NCBI GenBank assembly: GCA_002469545.1 | Contig: DKMK01000125.1 | Span: forward strand, 1 to 8,536 | DNA: 8,536 nucleotides | Reading direction: 5' to 3' | Origin: Rhodobacterales bacterium UBA7416 | Lineage (GTDB): Bacteria > Pseudomonadota > Alphaproteobacteria > Rhodobacterales > Rhodobacteraceae | Shown here: in pieces, positions 1 through 6,493 of the stretch | How positions within the stretch are numbered: the stretch's first letter is position 1 | How the letters are laid out: every line of letters begins with the position of its first letter | The notes under the pieces: generated by a model | Seen by the model: only the letters and a program-made list of their open reading frames with translations | What the model was told of the DNA's origin: nothing | Database searches by the model: none | Position numbers and translations under genes: made by a program

Positions 1-86
1 GCAACTAAACGCGGACAAGTCCACCGAAAAGCTGGTATAGGGTTTAGCGAGTTCACATCAACGACTGAACTAAAACTGCGACGCGA

Positions 87-827
87 TTAATGCTGTAAAA
101 TTTGGCCCAAGAAGTTTTGGGTCCGCTCATGTTGCGGATTGTCAAAGAAACTCACTGGGTCGTTTTCCTCAATGATTTCTCCTGCATCCATAAAGATCAC
201 ACGGTCTGCCACGGCCTTAGCAAAACCCATCTCGTGGGTGACGCATACCATGGTCATTCCATCATTCGCCAACTCAACCATCGTGTCCAAAACCTCTGAC
301 ACCATTTCTGGATCAAGAGCCGATGTGGGTTCATCAAATAACATTACTTTGGGCTTCATACACAAAGATCGTGCAATCGCTACACGTTGCTGTTGTCCAC
401 CAGACAATTGTCCAGGGTATTTATCAGCCTGTTCTGGAATACGAACACGTTCCAGATACATCATCGCCGTTTTGCGTGCCTCATCTTCACTAACACCGCG
501 CACCCACTTTGGGCCAGCCATCAAATTTTGTAGAATCGTCATATGTGGGAAAAGATTAAAGTGCTGGAATACCATACCAACGTCCATTCGAACTGTGTCC
601 ACATTTTTCATCTTTTTATGCATATCAGTACCATTCACGCGAATGGCACCTTTTTGATGCTCTTCTAAATAATTCAACGTGCGGATCATCGTAGATTTAC
701 CAGAACCAGAAGGTCCGCAAACAACGATTTTATCGCCCTCATTTACGGTAAAGTTGATGTTTTTCAAGGCATGGAAAGTCCCGTACCATTTATCCACGTT
801 TGTCATTTCAATAATCGGTGTAGACAT
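87..827 (-). CDS. Polar amino-acid ABC transporter, ATP-binding protein (GlnQ/AapP/HisP-type)
   Basis: This cytoplasmic ATPase powers an amino-acid-type ABC importer by hydrolysing ATP in a dimer docked on the permease. The 246-residue length is typical of the family. Visible motifs in order: Walker [10 protein letters not shown] (38-46), Q-loop Gln88 in [13 protein letters not shown] signature LSGGQ (141-145), Walker B VMLFDEP (161-167) with catalytic Glu166, D-loop SALD (169-172), and switch His198. FNLFPHMT is characteristic of the polar amino-acid uptake subfamily (known family feature). The ATG is preceded by AGGGGA at good spacing, and this ribosome site overlaps the permease stop codon (TAAGGGG), with only 10 bp between the genes, so translational coupling is likely. 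It is the last gene of the operon. No motif is missing. Substrate cannot be told from the ATPase. Confidence 0.97.
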   Translation of the reverse strand: MSTPIIEMTNVDKWYGTFHALKNINFTVNEGDKIVVCGPSGSGKSTMIRTLNYLEEHQKGAIRVNGTDMHKKMKNVDTVRMDVGMVFQHFNLFPHMTILQNLMAGPKWVRGVSEDEARKTAMMYLERVRIPEQADKYPGQLSGGQQQRVAIARSLCMKPKVMLFDEPTSALDPEMVSEVLDTMVELANDGMTMVCVTHEMGFAKAVADRVIFMDAGEIIEENDPVSFFDNPQHERTQNFLGQILQH

Positions 828-837
828 GGTGATCCCC

Positions 838-1809
838 TTAATGGCTTATTGTATTGTAGTGGCGTTCAATACGACTTTGGATTAGCTCCAGGCAGATTGA
901 GAGACACCAATAGATAAGTGCGGCTGTGATCAACATTTCCATATGGCGGAAATCTTTGTTGCCCAAAGTACGCGCAAGGAACATCAATTCCCATACACCA
1001 ATGACTGACACCAAAGAGCTGTCTTTGAGCATTGCGATGAATTGGTTACCTGTTGGCGGAATGATCAATGGCATGGCTTGTGGTAGAATGATGCGACGCA
1101 TTGTTAAGGCAAAACCAAAGCCCATAGAGCGCGATGCTTCCCATTGACCTTTGTTGATTGATTGAATGCCTGCGCGGAAAATTTCGGTCATGTAGGCGCC
1201 GTAACATAGTGTCAGTGCTAAAACACCAGCAGGTACAGCGTCGATAACATAGCCCAACTGAGGTAGGCCAAGATAGATCAGATAAACCTGCATCAACAAT
1301 GGTAGGCCACGGAAGAATGAAGTGTAAAAACTGGCAATCGCAAAGGCAAAACCATTTGAAGACAGCTTTGCAACCGCCCCGAAAATCGCCACGATTGACG
1401 CCAAAACGATAGAAATTGCCGAGATGTAAAGTGTTGTAAACACACCTTGGGTGATCATAAACCATATTTTTGATTGTATAAATTCGTAGTTCAACCCAAA
1501 GCTATAAAAGAACGCTAAAAACAGTAGCAACAATTCCAGCCAAACAATTAGGATTTGGACGCGAAACGCCGCGAAGCCAATCAATACAACGTTAATCACG
1601 AAAATGATTGCAAGGACAAAGCCAGTTGCCACATTCCCGAAAAAACCAGACTCTTTAGGTTCTCCAATAACGGGGCGCATAAACTCGCCATAAATTGTGT
1701 CGTTGAGGCCAAATAATGTAAGCAAAAATGTGGCAACCACCAACATAATTAACATCACTTTTGGTTTGTGGACGGCCGGATCTGAGACTACGGTGTCGGC
1801 AAATAACAT
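838..1809 (-). CDS. Polar amino-acid ABC transporter, permease (HisM/GlnP family)
   Basis: This inner-membrane permease should form the translocation pore of the importer. It is 323 residues. Hydrophobic segments fall near 18-36, 59-82 and 85-105, and then come the core membrane domain from about 117 to 310. The EAA loop that contacts the ATPase is clear: [18 protein letters not shown] (209-226) followed by SMGFG, and the family-typical [12 protein letters not shown] (241-252). [19 protein letters not shown] (165-183) is the usual His/Glu/Gln/Arg/opine permease signature (TIGR01726-type region). The N-terminal extension of about 110 residues with three extra hydrophobic stretches is longer than in minimal 220-residue permeases, as in some alphaproteobacterial members. 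One permease gene only is present, so a homodimer is inferred. The ATG has GGAG about 11 bp upstream. It lies 66 bp after the binding-protein gene, with a hairpin in between. Confidence 0.96.
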   Translation of the reverse strand: MLFADTVVSDPAVHKPKVMLIMLVVATFLLTLFGLNDTIYGEFMRPVIGEPKESGFFGNVATGFVLAIIFVINVVLIGFAAFRVQILIVWLELLLLFLAFFYSFGLNYEFIQSKIWFMITQGVFTTLYISAISIVLASIVAIFGAVAKLSSNGFAFAIASFYTSFFRGLPLLMQVYLIYLGLPQLGYVIDAVPAGVLALTLCYGAYMTEIFRAGIQSINKGQWEASRSMGFGFALTMRRIILPQAMPLIIPPTGNQFIAMLKDSSLVSVIGVWELMFLARTLGNKDFRHMEMLITAALIYWCLSICLELIQSRIERHYNTISH

Positions 1810-1830
1810 TCAATCTTACTCCAAGTAGAA

Positions 1831-1860
1831 AAGACTGACTCAAAAAAATGAGCCAGTCTT
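1831..1860 (-). terminator. Intra-operon stem-loop between binding-protein and permease genes
   Basis: On the transcribed (minus) strand the RNA can form a 12-bp stem, AAGACTGGCTCA pairing with TGAGTCAGTCTT with one G-U wobble, around a six-U loop. It lies 15 bp after the binding-protein stop and 21 bp before the permease start, and is followed by UUUUCU. The short U tail suggests partial termination or a 3' end stabiliser, so that binding protein is made in excess over permease. That role is known for similar hairpins in other binding-protein operons and is inferred here. Confidence 0.75.
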
Positions 1861-1875
1861 AATCGTTACATTATT

Positions 1876-2712
1876 TTATTCGACTGCTGATGTGTAATCA
1901 ACTCCGTACCATTTTTCAGATAGTGTTTTCAAAGTACCGTCTGATTTCATGTCGCCGACAATGCCAGCAAGTTTATCATTAAAGGCTTCGTCACCTTTAT
2001 CGATAGCAAGCGCCAATGGCTCATAGAACACTGGATCACCTAAGACGCGAAGTGGGTAGTTGCTTTTGATAGCAGAAAGAATAGCGGGCAATGAACCAAC
2101 CATACCGTCCAGACGAACGCCATCACCTAAGCGAAGATCATCCATTGCAGCTGTACTGTCTTTGTATGATTTGATTTTCCCCGGCGTAACCTTATATGTG
2201 AACTCCGGTGTGCCTTCAGCGTCGATTGACAAATCTTTTTGCAAGTAAAGTTCAAATGTTGTGGCTGTACCAGCACCAACGTTTTTACCGTCAAGGTCGC
2301 TTTCAACTTTTGCGCCACTGTCTTTGTGAACAGCAAGAGCTGCTGGTGTGTAATAATACACGGCAGGGAAGCTAAGAACTTCTGAGCGCGCTTTCGTTGG
2401 TGTCATTGAGCCAACAGAAAGGTCCCAACGACCATTCCAGTTACCAGCCGTAATAATGTCCCATGATGGTGTTACGAATTCAACTTCTACACCAAGACGC
2501 TTTGCAACTTCGCGTGCAACATCAACGTCGAAACCATCCATTTCGTTATCATCGTTCAGAAATGATTGCGGTGCCCAACTTGCATCAGTGGCAACTTTCA
2601 AAGTTCCACTCGACATTACGCGATCCAAAGCTTCGTCAGCGAATGCTGCACTTACTGAGAACGCGAGCGCGGCACCAGTTGCTAATGTAAAAATACGTCT
2701 TTTAAGTTTCAT
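1876..2712 (-). CDS. Periplasmic amino-acid-type solute-binding protein (SBP_bac_3)
   Basis: This protein captures the substrate in the periplasm and delivers it to the permease. It has 278 residues. The signal peptide is clear: basic start MKLKRR, a hydrophobic core, and probable cleavage at AFA|DEA (after residue 25). The mature fold opens with LKVATDASWAPQSF (38-51) and DGFDVDVAREVAKRLGV (59-75), which is the family-3 lobe 1 pattern. GSMTPTKAR (101-109) keeps the Arg (109) that in family members binds a substrate carboxylate, and GTATTFE (148-154) and D202 lie in lobe 2. The SMTPTKAR form, in place of the commoner GMTITPER, and the tyrosine run YYYT (119-122) suggest a subfamily whose ligand I cannot name. 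The ATG has an excellent GGGAG site 7 bp upstream. First gene of the operon. The broken methyltransferase and regulator genes upstream lie in the same direction. Confidence 0.95.
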   Translation of the reverse strand: MKLKRRIFTLATGAALAFSVSAAFADEALDRVMSSGTLKVATDASWAPQSFLNDDNEMDGFDVDVAREVAKRLGVEVEFVTPSWDIITAGNWNGRWDLSVGSMTPTKARSEVLSFPAVYYYTPAALAVHKDSGAKVESDLDGKNVGAGTATTFELYLQKDLSIDAEGTPEFTYKVTPGKIKSYKDSTAAMDDLRLGDGVRLDGMVGSLPAILSAIKSNYPLRVLGDPVFYEPLALAIDKGDEAFNDKLAGIVGDMKSDGTLKTLSEKWYGVDYTSAVE

Positions 2713-2855
2713 AATTTTCTCCCTATTTGAAACTGCTATTATTCTTTATCTAGGCGGCCTTTTTAGCCAACTAGGTTAATTAAACACTTTATGTGAATTT
2801 AGTGAAAGGCTGAAGTTAATACGGAGCCAAGGTATTAAATCGACAAATCTAGCGA

Positions 2856-2981
2856 TCATAAATCTTTCGTGCCCCACTCCCGTACAGATTCTCCCTTTTG
2901 CGTGAAATCAACTTCTAAATCATACTTCAAATGATCAACCAAATTAGCGCCATTTTCGAATGAATTAATGCTCAAATTAGA
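2856..2981 (-). other. Orphan 41-codon open stretch, possible 3' end of a lost gene
   Basis: On the minus strand a reading frame runs from just after a TAA (2982-2984) to a TGA (2856-2858). It has no ATG start. The translation is protein-like rather than random: it includes NGANLVDHLKYDLEVDF and ends GESVREWGTKDL. It sits between the binding-protein promoter region and the broken regulator, where other genes have been cut down by deletions. It may therefore be the tail of a further decayed gene. I do not recognise the family, and a chance open frame in AT-rich DNA is possible. Confidence 0.3.
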
Positions 2982-3033
2982 TTAACTCTTCATGCTCAAC
3001 CTACGCGCCTCATAAAGGGTAACTCCCAACCCT

Positions 3034-3542
3034 CTCTCGTATCAGATTACGCGCACGCTAAAGCCTCAAGTCAAGGTAATAGTTGATAGGAGTACAGGGC
3101 AAGTACTGTATAAAAGTTCGCTTTAGCTGCCGTGTTGAAATATTCACACTTTGTGCAAAGTCTGAAATGGTCATGGGCATTCGAACGTTGATTTCGTTTG
3201 ATTTACAACCCGCTTAATCTTGTCATGCTTGACGGAAAGCGGGCTTGGCGCCGTAATTTCAACATCATCTTGAAGGGCTCGTAGGCTAGAATAAAGCAAC
3301 AGCTCAGCAATGTGGTTCACAAGTTTAGGGCCGACATTTCGGGCGATTAAACGCAGCGTTAAATCGACCGGCGATGTTCTTCCTTTGGTGGAATATCTTT
3401 TGTCATCAATGCTAAAAACCGTTTTCTGTGGCTTTATGTTAAGAAAATTCTTGGCAAATCTATCTTGATTCTCCCAATGAATTGTAGTGGTTGTCGTAGC
3501 TTCGTGGGCATCTGATCCACTGCAAATAAAAACGGTATCCAC
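3034..3542 (-). pseudogene. Broken GlxA-family (AraC/DJ-1-like) transcriptional regulator
   Basis: Members of this family have an N-terminal DJ-1/PfpI-like sensor domain and a C-terminal AraC DNA-binding domain, about 310-340 residues in all. Some (for example GbdR) control betaine catabolism. Here the pieces are: VDTVFICSGSDAHEATT, like the sensor core (VFVCGGIDV in relatives); then a jump straight to TIHWENQDRFAKNF, normally some 50 residues later; then VDLTLRLIARNVGPKLVNHI; then the linker SVKHDKIKRVV. The frame ends at a TGA (3171-3173). In another frame the AraC helix-turn-helix continues at 3180 with MTISDFAQSVNISTRQLKRTF and TPINYYLDLRL. It is interrupted by TAG (3058-3060) where relatives have Glu, and fades out after RARNLIRE. 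So it has lost its 5' end, has an internal deletion, a frameshift near 3190-3205, a stop and a lost 3' end. It abuts the mttB remnant directly. No function is expected. Confidence 0.85.
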
Positions 3543-4001
3543 AATTCGGTTGCACGTTCTAATGCGTCTTTTGCACCAGCTACTTCCCAACTTTCATAAT
3601 TGTGCCAATTAGATAGCATTGGTTTATAGAAAGCAGTTTCATAACGCGCCATTGTATGTTCAGCACCAAAGAAATGGTCCCCTGCCGGAATAAATTGAAT
3701 AGCATCAAAGCCCAATTCATCTGCATCGAATTTAACCGGCTTCATAAATTCAATTATGTTTTGGATGAATTCCACATCCAAGATAAACTTCTCGAAGGAT
3801 GCAGTTATATCCATGACATTTTTATCCATCACCCGAATGCCAGCTTCTGACAAGATACGTAGGGACGTGTTATGTAGCTGATCCATTTGCTCTGGATTCA
3901 ACAACTCAAATGATAACTCAAATGATGGGGAGTTGCTCTATGCTGCTATTCGTGCACCCTGAATTAGACTTGCGGCCGCCTGAACGTTTTTCTCGTGCCA
4001 T
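3539..4001 (-). pseudogene. Broken trimethylamine-methyltransferase (MttB) family gene
   Basis: Intact relatives (about 480-520 residues) transfer a methyl group from a methylated amine to a corrinoid protein. The original start is visible: ATG at 4001 with AGGAG 9 bp upstream, reading MAREKRSGGRK and SSIEQLP, as in proteobacterial MttB proteins, then a TGA (3918-3920). Homology resumes in another frame with LNPEQMDQLHNTSLRILSEAGIRVMDK. It then jumps, near 3800-3810, to C-terminal sequence: SFEKFILDVEFIQNIIEFMKP, AGDHFFGAEHTMARYETAFY, and AGAKDALERATELW. Roughly 350 central codons, including the barrel core, are missing. It ends at about 3539, where the regulator remnant begins in a different frame. 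The amber codon used for pyrrolysine in methanogen MttB cannot be judged, since the region is gone; most bacterial members lack it. Certain to be non-functional; the exact substrate of the ancestor is unknown. Confidence 0.9.
3903..3926. repeat. Perfect 12-bp tandem duplication in the mttB remnant
   Basis: AACTCAAATGAT occurs twice back to back (3903-3914 and 3915-3926). The duplication lies exactly where the reading frame of the mttB remnant breaks. Being 12 bp it does not itself shift the frame, so a further small indel must be nearby. Confidence 0.9.
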
Positions 4002-4130
4002 AAGATATGGCTCCTAAAAATTTGGATCATAGATGTCGAATTGGTAAGTGTGTCTGTGACTGAAGTTATTACTTTTCAAATTAAATAGGCGATAAGTTGG
4101 GATTATGCGTAACTCATGTAAAATGCCTGC

Positions 4131-4179
4131 AAATAAAACAGCCGCATTGGGTCACTTTCTTCGACCCAAACACGGCTGT
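4131..4179 (-). terminator. Rho-independent terminator of the DUF1127 gene
   Basis: On the minus strand the sequence forms ACAGCCG and TTGGGTC pairing with GACCCAA and CGGCTGT, separated by a small internal bulge and closed by a 9-nt loop (GAAGAAAGT). The stem is followed by TTTTATTT. It starts 15 bp after the DUF1127 stop. In the plus direction there is no U-tract, so it is one-way. It also insulates the dead mttB remnant from upstream transcription. Confidence 0.92.
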
Positions 4180-4193
4180 GTACTCTCTAAAAT

Positions 4194-4406
4194 CTAGAAC
4201 AAACCTTTGTACAAGGCACTAACCTCGTATCGAGAGAGGCCAATGTCTTTCAATTGAAGATCAGATAGAGAGCTCAATTTTTTATATGTTTCACGTTCAC
4301 TTTCCCATTCTATAAAACGAGCAAAGGAGGAGACCATAACTCTATTGATATGGTAAGTTACATTTACACCGAACATGGCTGCATTTAATTTATCGAAGGT
4401 TGCCAT
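4194..4406 (-). CDS. DUF1127 family small protein
   Basis: A 70-residue protein with the DUF1127 (YjiS-like) domain at its C-terminus. The diagnostic stretch is YKKLSSLSDLQLKDIGLSR (41-59), matching the family pattern of L-x-x-L-x-D-x-x-L-x-D-I-G-L-x-R. Proteins of this family are short and arginine-rich, and are common in Rhodobacterales and Rhizobiales. A few have been linked to RNA turnover, phosphate or stress responses, but no general biochemical role is settled. The N-terminal half (MATFDKLNAAMFGVNVTYHINRV) is amphipathic or variable. The ATG follows AGGA at about 8 bp. It is a single-gene unit: its own terminator lies downstream, and a divergent LysR gene lies 431 bp upstream. Its intact state contrasts with the decayed neighbour. 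Confidence 0.9.
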   Translation of the reverse strand: MATFDKLNAAMFGVNVTYHINRVMVSSFARFIEWESERETYKKLSSLSDLQLKDIGLSRYEVSALYKGLF

Positions 4407-4837
4407 AGGCTAAATCCTGTTATTGCGGCTATCAAAATCGACGCTTAGGTTGATCTGGTTTTCGTGTAATTATCCACGTGTTGGTGTATACAGTTCATGC
4501 AGTTTTTACATGTACTGCCATTTGTCTTCGTCTCAATTTAGCCAAGGATTCGGATTTGATCACGCTCTTTTAACGAAGTGCTTTTGATTATGTAACTATC
4601 CAAGGTTTTCAACCGTGATTCTTTGTAAACAAGGGTTATATCGATCATATTCTTTAAAGAGAAACACATATCATGTATCCTTTTGATGGGATGTTGTTCC
4701 GTACCATTGAACTATTTTGAAGTTAAATAAAATTAGCATTTATGAATGATTTGATGTTTAAATTAGATTACTAATAATTCGCACTAACTGTATTCACCTG
4801 CAGAGCTACTTTATTCTTCGTAATATAAGGCATTCAA
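4407..4837. other. AT-rich divergent intergenic region (DUF1127 / LysR)
   Basis: This 431-bp gap should hold the promoters of both flanking genes. It contains a GCAGT-N10-ACTGC inverted repeat (4499-4518) and a perfect 10-bp palindrome TCTTTAAAGA (4651-4660). Either could be an operator, but nothing proves it. Several weak promoter-like boxes occur near 4700-4780 (for example TTGATG at 4751 with TAATAAT 15 bp further on), too degenerate to choose between in such AT-rich DNA. No gene longer than about 15 codons with a convincing start was seen. Confidence 0.5.
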
Positions 4838-5713
4838 ATGCGCCGTCATATCCCTTCAACTACTGCCTTGTTATGTTTTGAGGCTGCTGCGCGAACTGAA
4901 AATTTTGCAAAAGCTGCTTTGGATATGAATATTACCCAAAGCGCACTCAGCCGTCAGATACAAACATTGGAAAATTTTGTGAAGCAATCGCTCTTTACCC
5001 GGGCCAAACAACGCGTAAAATTGACTTCGGCAGGGCATGCCTTTCTTGCTGAACTTTCGCCTCAGCTTGAACAACTGGAAGCAACACTTCTGAGAATCCA
5101 TTCGCATGACAATCTTGGGGGTGCCATTAATGTAGGTGTGTACCCAACGCTCGGTAGCCGTTGGTTGATACCATTTATCATCGACCTTCCTCAGGTTCAG
5201 CAGGATCTTACACTGAACACCATAACCTATCTTTCAAATGCAGATATTGACCCCAGTTTAGTCGACTTAGCGATTGTGCAAGGTGACCCGCCTTGGAATG
5301 GGTATCGTGCGGATTATTTAATGCCGGAGACTTTGGTGGTCGTTACCAGTCCAAATTTATCACAGAATGTTGTGGAAAATCCCATGGATTTACTAGACAT
5401 CCGTATACTACAACATTCAACGCGACCTGATTCATGGGATATTTGGTTTAGTAGCCAAGGTTTAATTTTATCAAAAAAAATCACTGGACCGATGTTTAGT
5501 CAGTTTGAGATGTTAGTAGATGCTGTAAAGGCTGGGCATGGCATAGCTATTGTACCGAGAATCCTCGTGGAAAGAGAATTATCGGATGGCTCTTTGATTA
5601 AAGCACATCAACACGAACCCACGCCTGAAAGTGCATACTACTTATTAACTCCTAACGTTAAAGTTGGAATACGAAAAATAGAACGTTTACGGGCGTGGTT
5701 TTTACGTAGTTAA
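4838..5713 (+). CDS. LysR-family transcriptional regulator (GcvA-like)
   Basis: A DNA-binding regulator of 291 residues, the usual LysR length. The winged helix-turn-helix is at about 6-65: TTALLCFEAAARTENFAKAA, then ITQSALSRQIQTLE (32-45) as the recognition region, then LFTRAKQRVKLTSAG. A linker helix with ELSPQLEQLEATLLRI (72-87) follows, and then the effector-binding domain from about 95, with GAINVGVYPTLGSRWLIPFI and VDAVKAGHGIAIVPRILVERELSDG near 227-251, the common end of lobe 2. The start pattern MRRHIPSTTAL is typical of the GcvA branch found in Roseobacters. The ATG has AAGG 7-8 bp upstream. It is divergent from the DUF1127 gene and does not directly adjoin the importer. Its target is not known; regulation of a nearby amine or amino-acid locus is only a guess. 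No defects are seen. Confidence 0.95.
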   Translation: MRRHIPSTTALLCFEAAARTENFAKAALDMNITQSALSRQIQTLENFVKQSLFTRAKQRVKLTSAGHAFLAELSPQLEQLEATLLRIHSHDNLGGAINVGVYPTLGSRWLIPFIIDLPQVQQDLTLNTITYLSNADIDPSLVDLAIVQGDPPWNGYRADYLMPETLVVVTSPNLSQNVVENPMDLLDIRILQHSTRPDSWDIWFSSQGLILSKKITGPMFSQFEMLVDAVKAGHGIAIVPRILVERELSDGSLIKAHQHEPTPESAYYLLTPNVKVGIRKIERLRAWFLRS

Positions 5714-5873
5714 GGACACAAAACTTCTGTCTTGAGTAGATTTATCCTTCATTGTTTGACGTCTGGTCCTGTCGCGGAAACGTGCCGCTCGTTTACCCGC
5801 ATGTTATGCATGAGGAGACTAAACCCAAGAAATGATGCAAGGGCGTTTATTTTGGTAAAAAGGTTACTTTAAT

Positions 5874-5883
5874 GTAAGTGTCC
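5874..5883. repeat. Probable IS66-type terminal inverted repeat (one end)
   Basis: GTAAGTGTCC differs at one base from the common IS66-family end GTAAGCGTCC. It lies 5 bp beyond the transposase stop codon, in the orientation expected for the right end. I found no matching opposite end (GGACGCTTAC-like) in the window, consistent with a truncated element. Confidence 0.6.
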
Positions 5884-5888
5884 AGCTG

Positions 5889-6162
5889 CTACGGTTCTGG
5901 ATTATAATTCCATGGTATCAACTCGTCTCGCTTGTTGCTTTTGTGATCTGCAATGCGTTCCAGAACCCATGTGAGCCAAGCCTGTGGATCAATCTTGTTG
6001 AGTTTGGCGGTTTCAATGAGGGTGAAGGCAATGGCTATGGAATTGCCCGCGATGCGAGCCTGTAAACATCCCGTTCTTGTGCCCGATGGCCACGGGCTTC
6101 ATGGCGCGTTCTGCAGTGTTGTTGTCCAGTTCCAGAAAGCCGTTATCAAGGTATGGCGATGC
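5889..6162 (-). pseudogene. IS66-family transposase, 3' terminal remnant with frameshift
   Basis: Only the last 90 or so codons of a transposase of normally about 500 residues remain. On the minus strand the translation [22 protein letters not shown] and [13 protein letters not shown] matches the conserved IS66 block that carries the catalytic glutamate region (DNNxAERAxRPxxxGRKN in relatives). The expected SDAGG stretch is lost at a small deletion and frameshift near 6055-6062. The frame then continues with [32 protein letters not shown] and closes with IPWNYNPEP and TAG (5889-5891), the standard IS66 C-terminus. The 5' part and the accessory genes are absent. Upstream of 6162 the similarity stops. 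It is inert debris between the LysR gene and nrdJ. Confidence 0.9.
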
Positions 6163-6238
6163 ACTCATGCGGCCAAAATCCGCTTTCCGCACATTGGTAA
6201 ATCAGGAATACGAACTAGAGCCTCCACTATTTTATAAG

Positions 6239-6308
6239 CACATAAGTTCCGATTTATCTGTCGACGGACACCGGCACTTCCGGACATTATGTGAACAGCC
6301 ATAAATCA
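6239..6308. repeat. Cluster of short inverted and direct repeats beside IS66 remnant
   Basis: CACATAA (6239-6245) is inverted as TTATGTG (6287-6293), and GATTTAT (6251-6257) as ATAAATC (6302-6308). CGGACA occurs directly twice (6265-6270 and 6281-6286). The pattern resembles an element end or a recombination site more than a terminator, but I recognise no named element. The patch lies in a 330-bp gene-free stretch (6163-6493), of which the rest shows no coding sequence I can support. Confidence 0.4.
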
Positions 6309-6426
6309 GATAAGCAAGAAGCCCTGCAGCAAACAAAAATGACCACCCAATTCAGGCAGCCATTTTAAGCTTCAACAATATCAATCACTTACGGTTTGGT
6401 GGCATTTATAGACCCACCTAGTGGCA

Positions 6427-6457
6427 GGCAATTCTGCCCCAGTGGCTCTCAATTGCC
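6427..6457 (-). terminator. Possible stem-loop downstream of nrdJ
   Basis: GGCAATT (6427-6433) pairs with AATTGCC (6451-6457) around a 17-nt loop, 37 bp after the nrdJ stop on the transcribed strand. No U-tract follows, so it is at best an mRNA 3'-end structure or a weak terminator. Confidence 0.3.
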
Positions 6458-6493
6458 CCCATTTTCACAACAACTCAAAAGCCCAACAACACC

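Noticed and set aside
139..657. Plus-strand open frame of 172 codons
   Set aside because: It is antisense to the ATPase gene, whose motifs are complete; the translation has no family resemblance.
1046..1465. Minus-strand frame of 139 codons inside the permease gene
   Set aside because: It overlaps the permease in another frame and is rich in His, Cys and Trp as expected of a shadow frame.
3434..3904. 156-codon frame as an intact short gene starting at TTG
   Set aside because: Residues 1-34 match the MttB N-terminal region and 35-122 its C-terminal region, and the last 34 are out-of-frame regulator DNA; the true start is the ATG at 4001.
2974..4770. Shared 11-mer AAATTAGATTA at 2974-2984 and 4760-4770
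   Set aside because: AT-rich and short; expected by chance in such intergenic DNA.
5714..5868. Open frame continuing past the LysR stop codon for about 50 codons
   Set aside because: It lacks a credible start and ribosome site, LysR already has its full normal length, and no family is recognisable.
6239..6293. A chromosomal dif (XerCD) site
   Set aside because: One arm resembles the consensus loosely, the other does not, and the spacing is wrong.
5953..6304. Two plus-strand frames of 94 and 75 codons
   Set aside because: They are antisense to the IS66 transposase remnant, which explains their openness.
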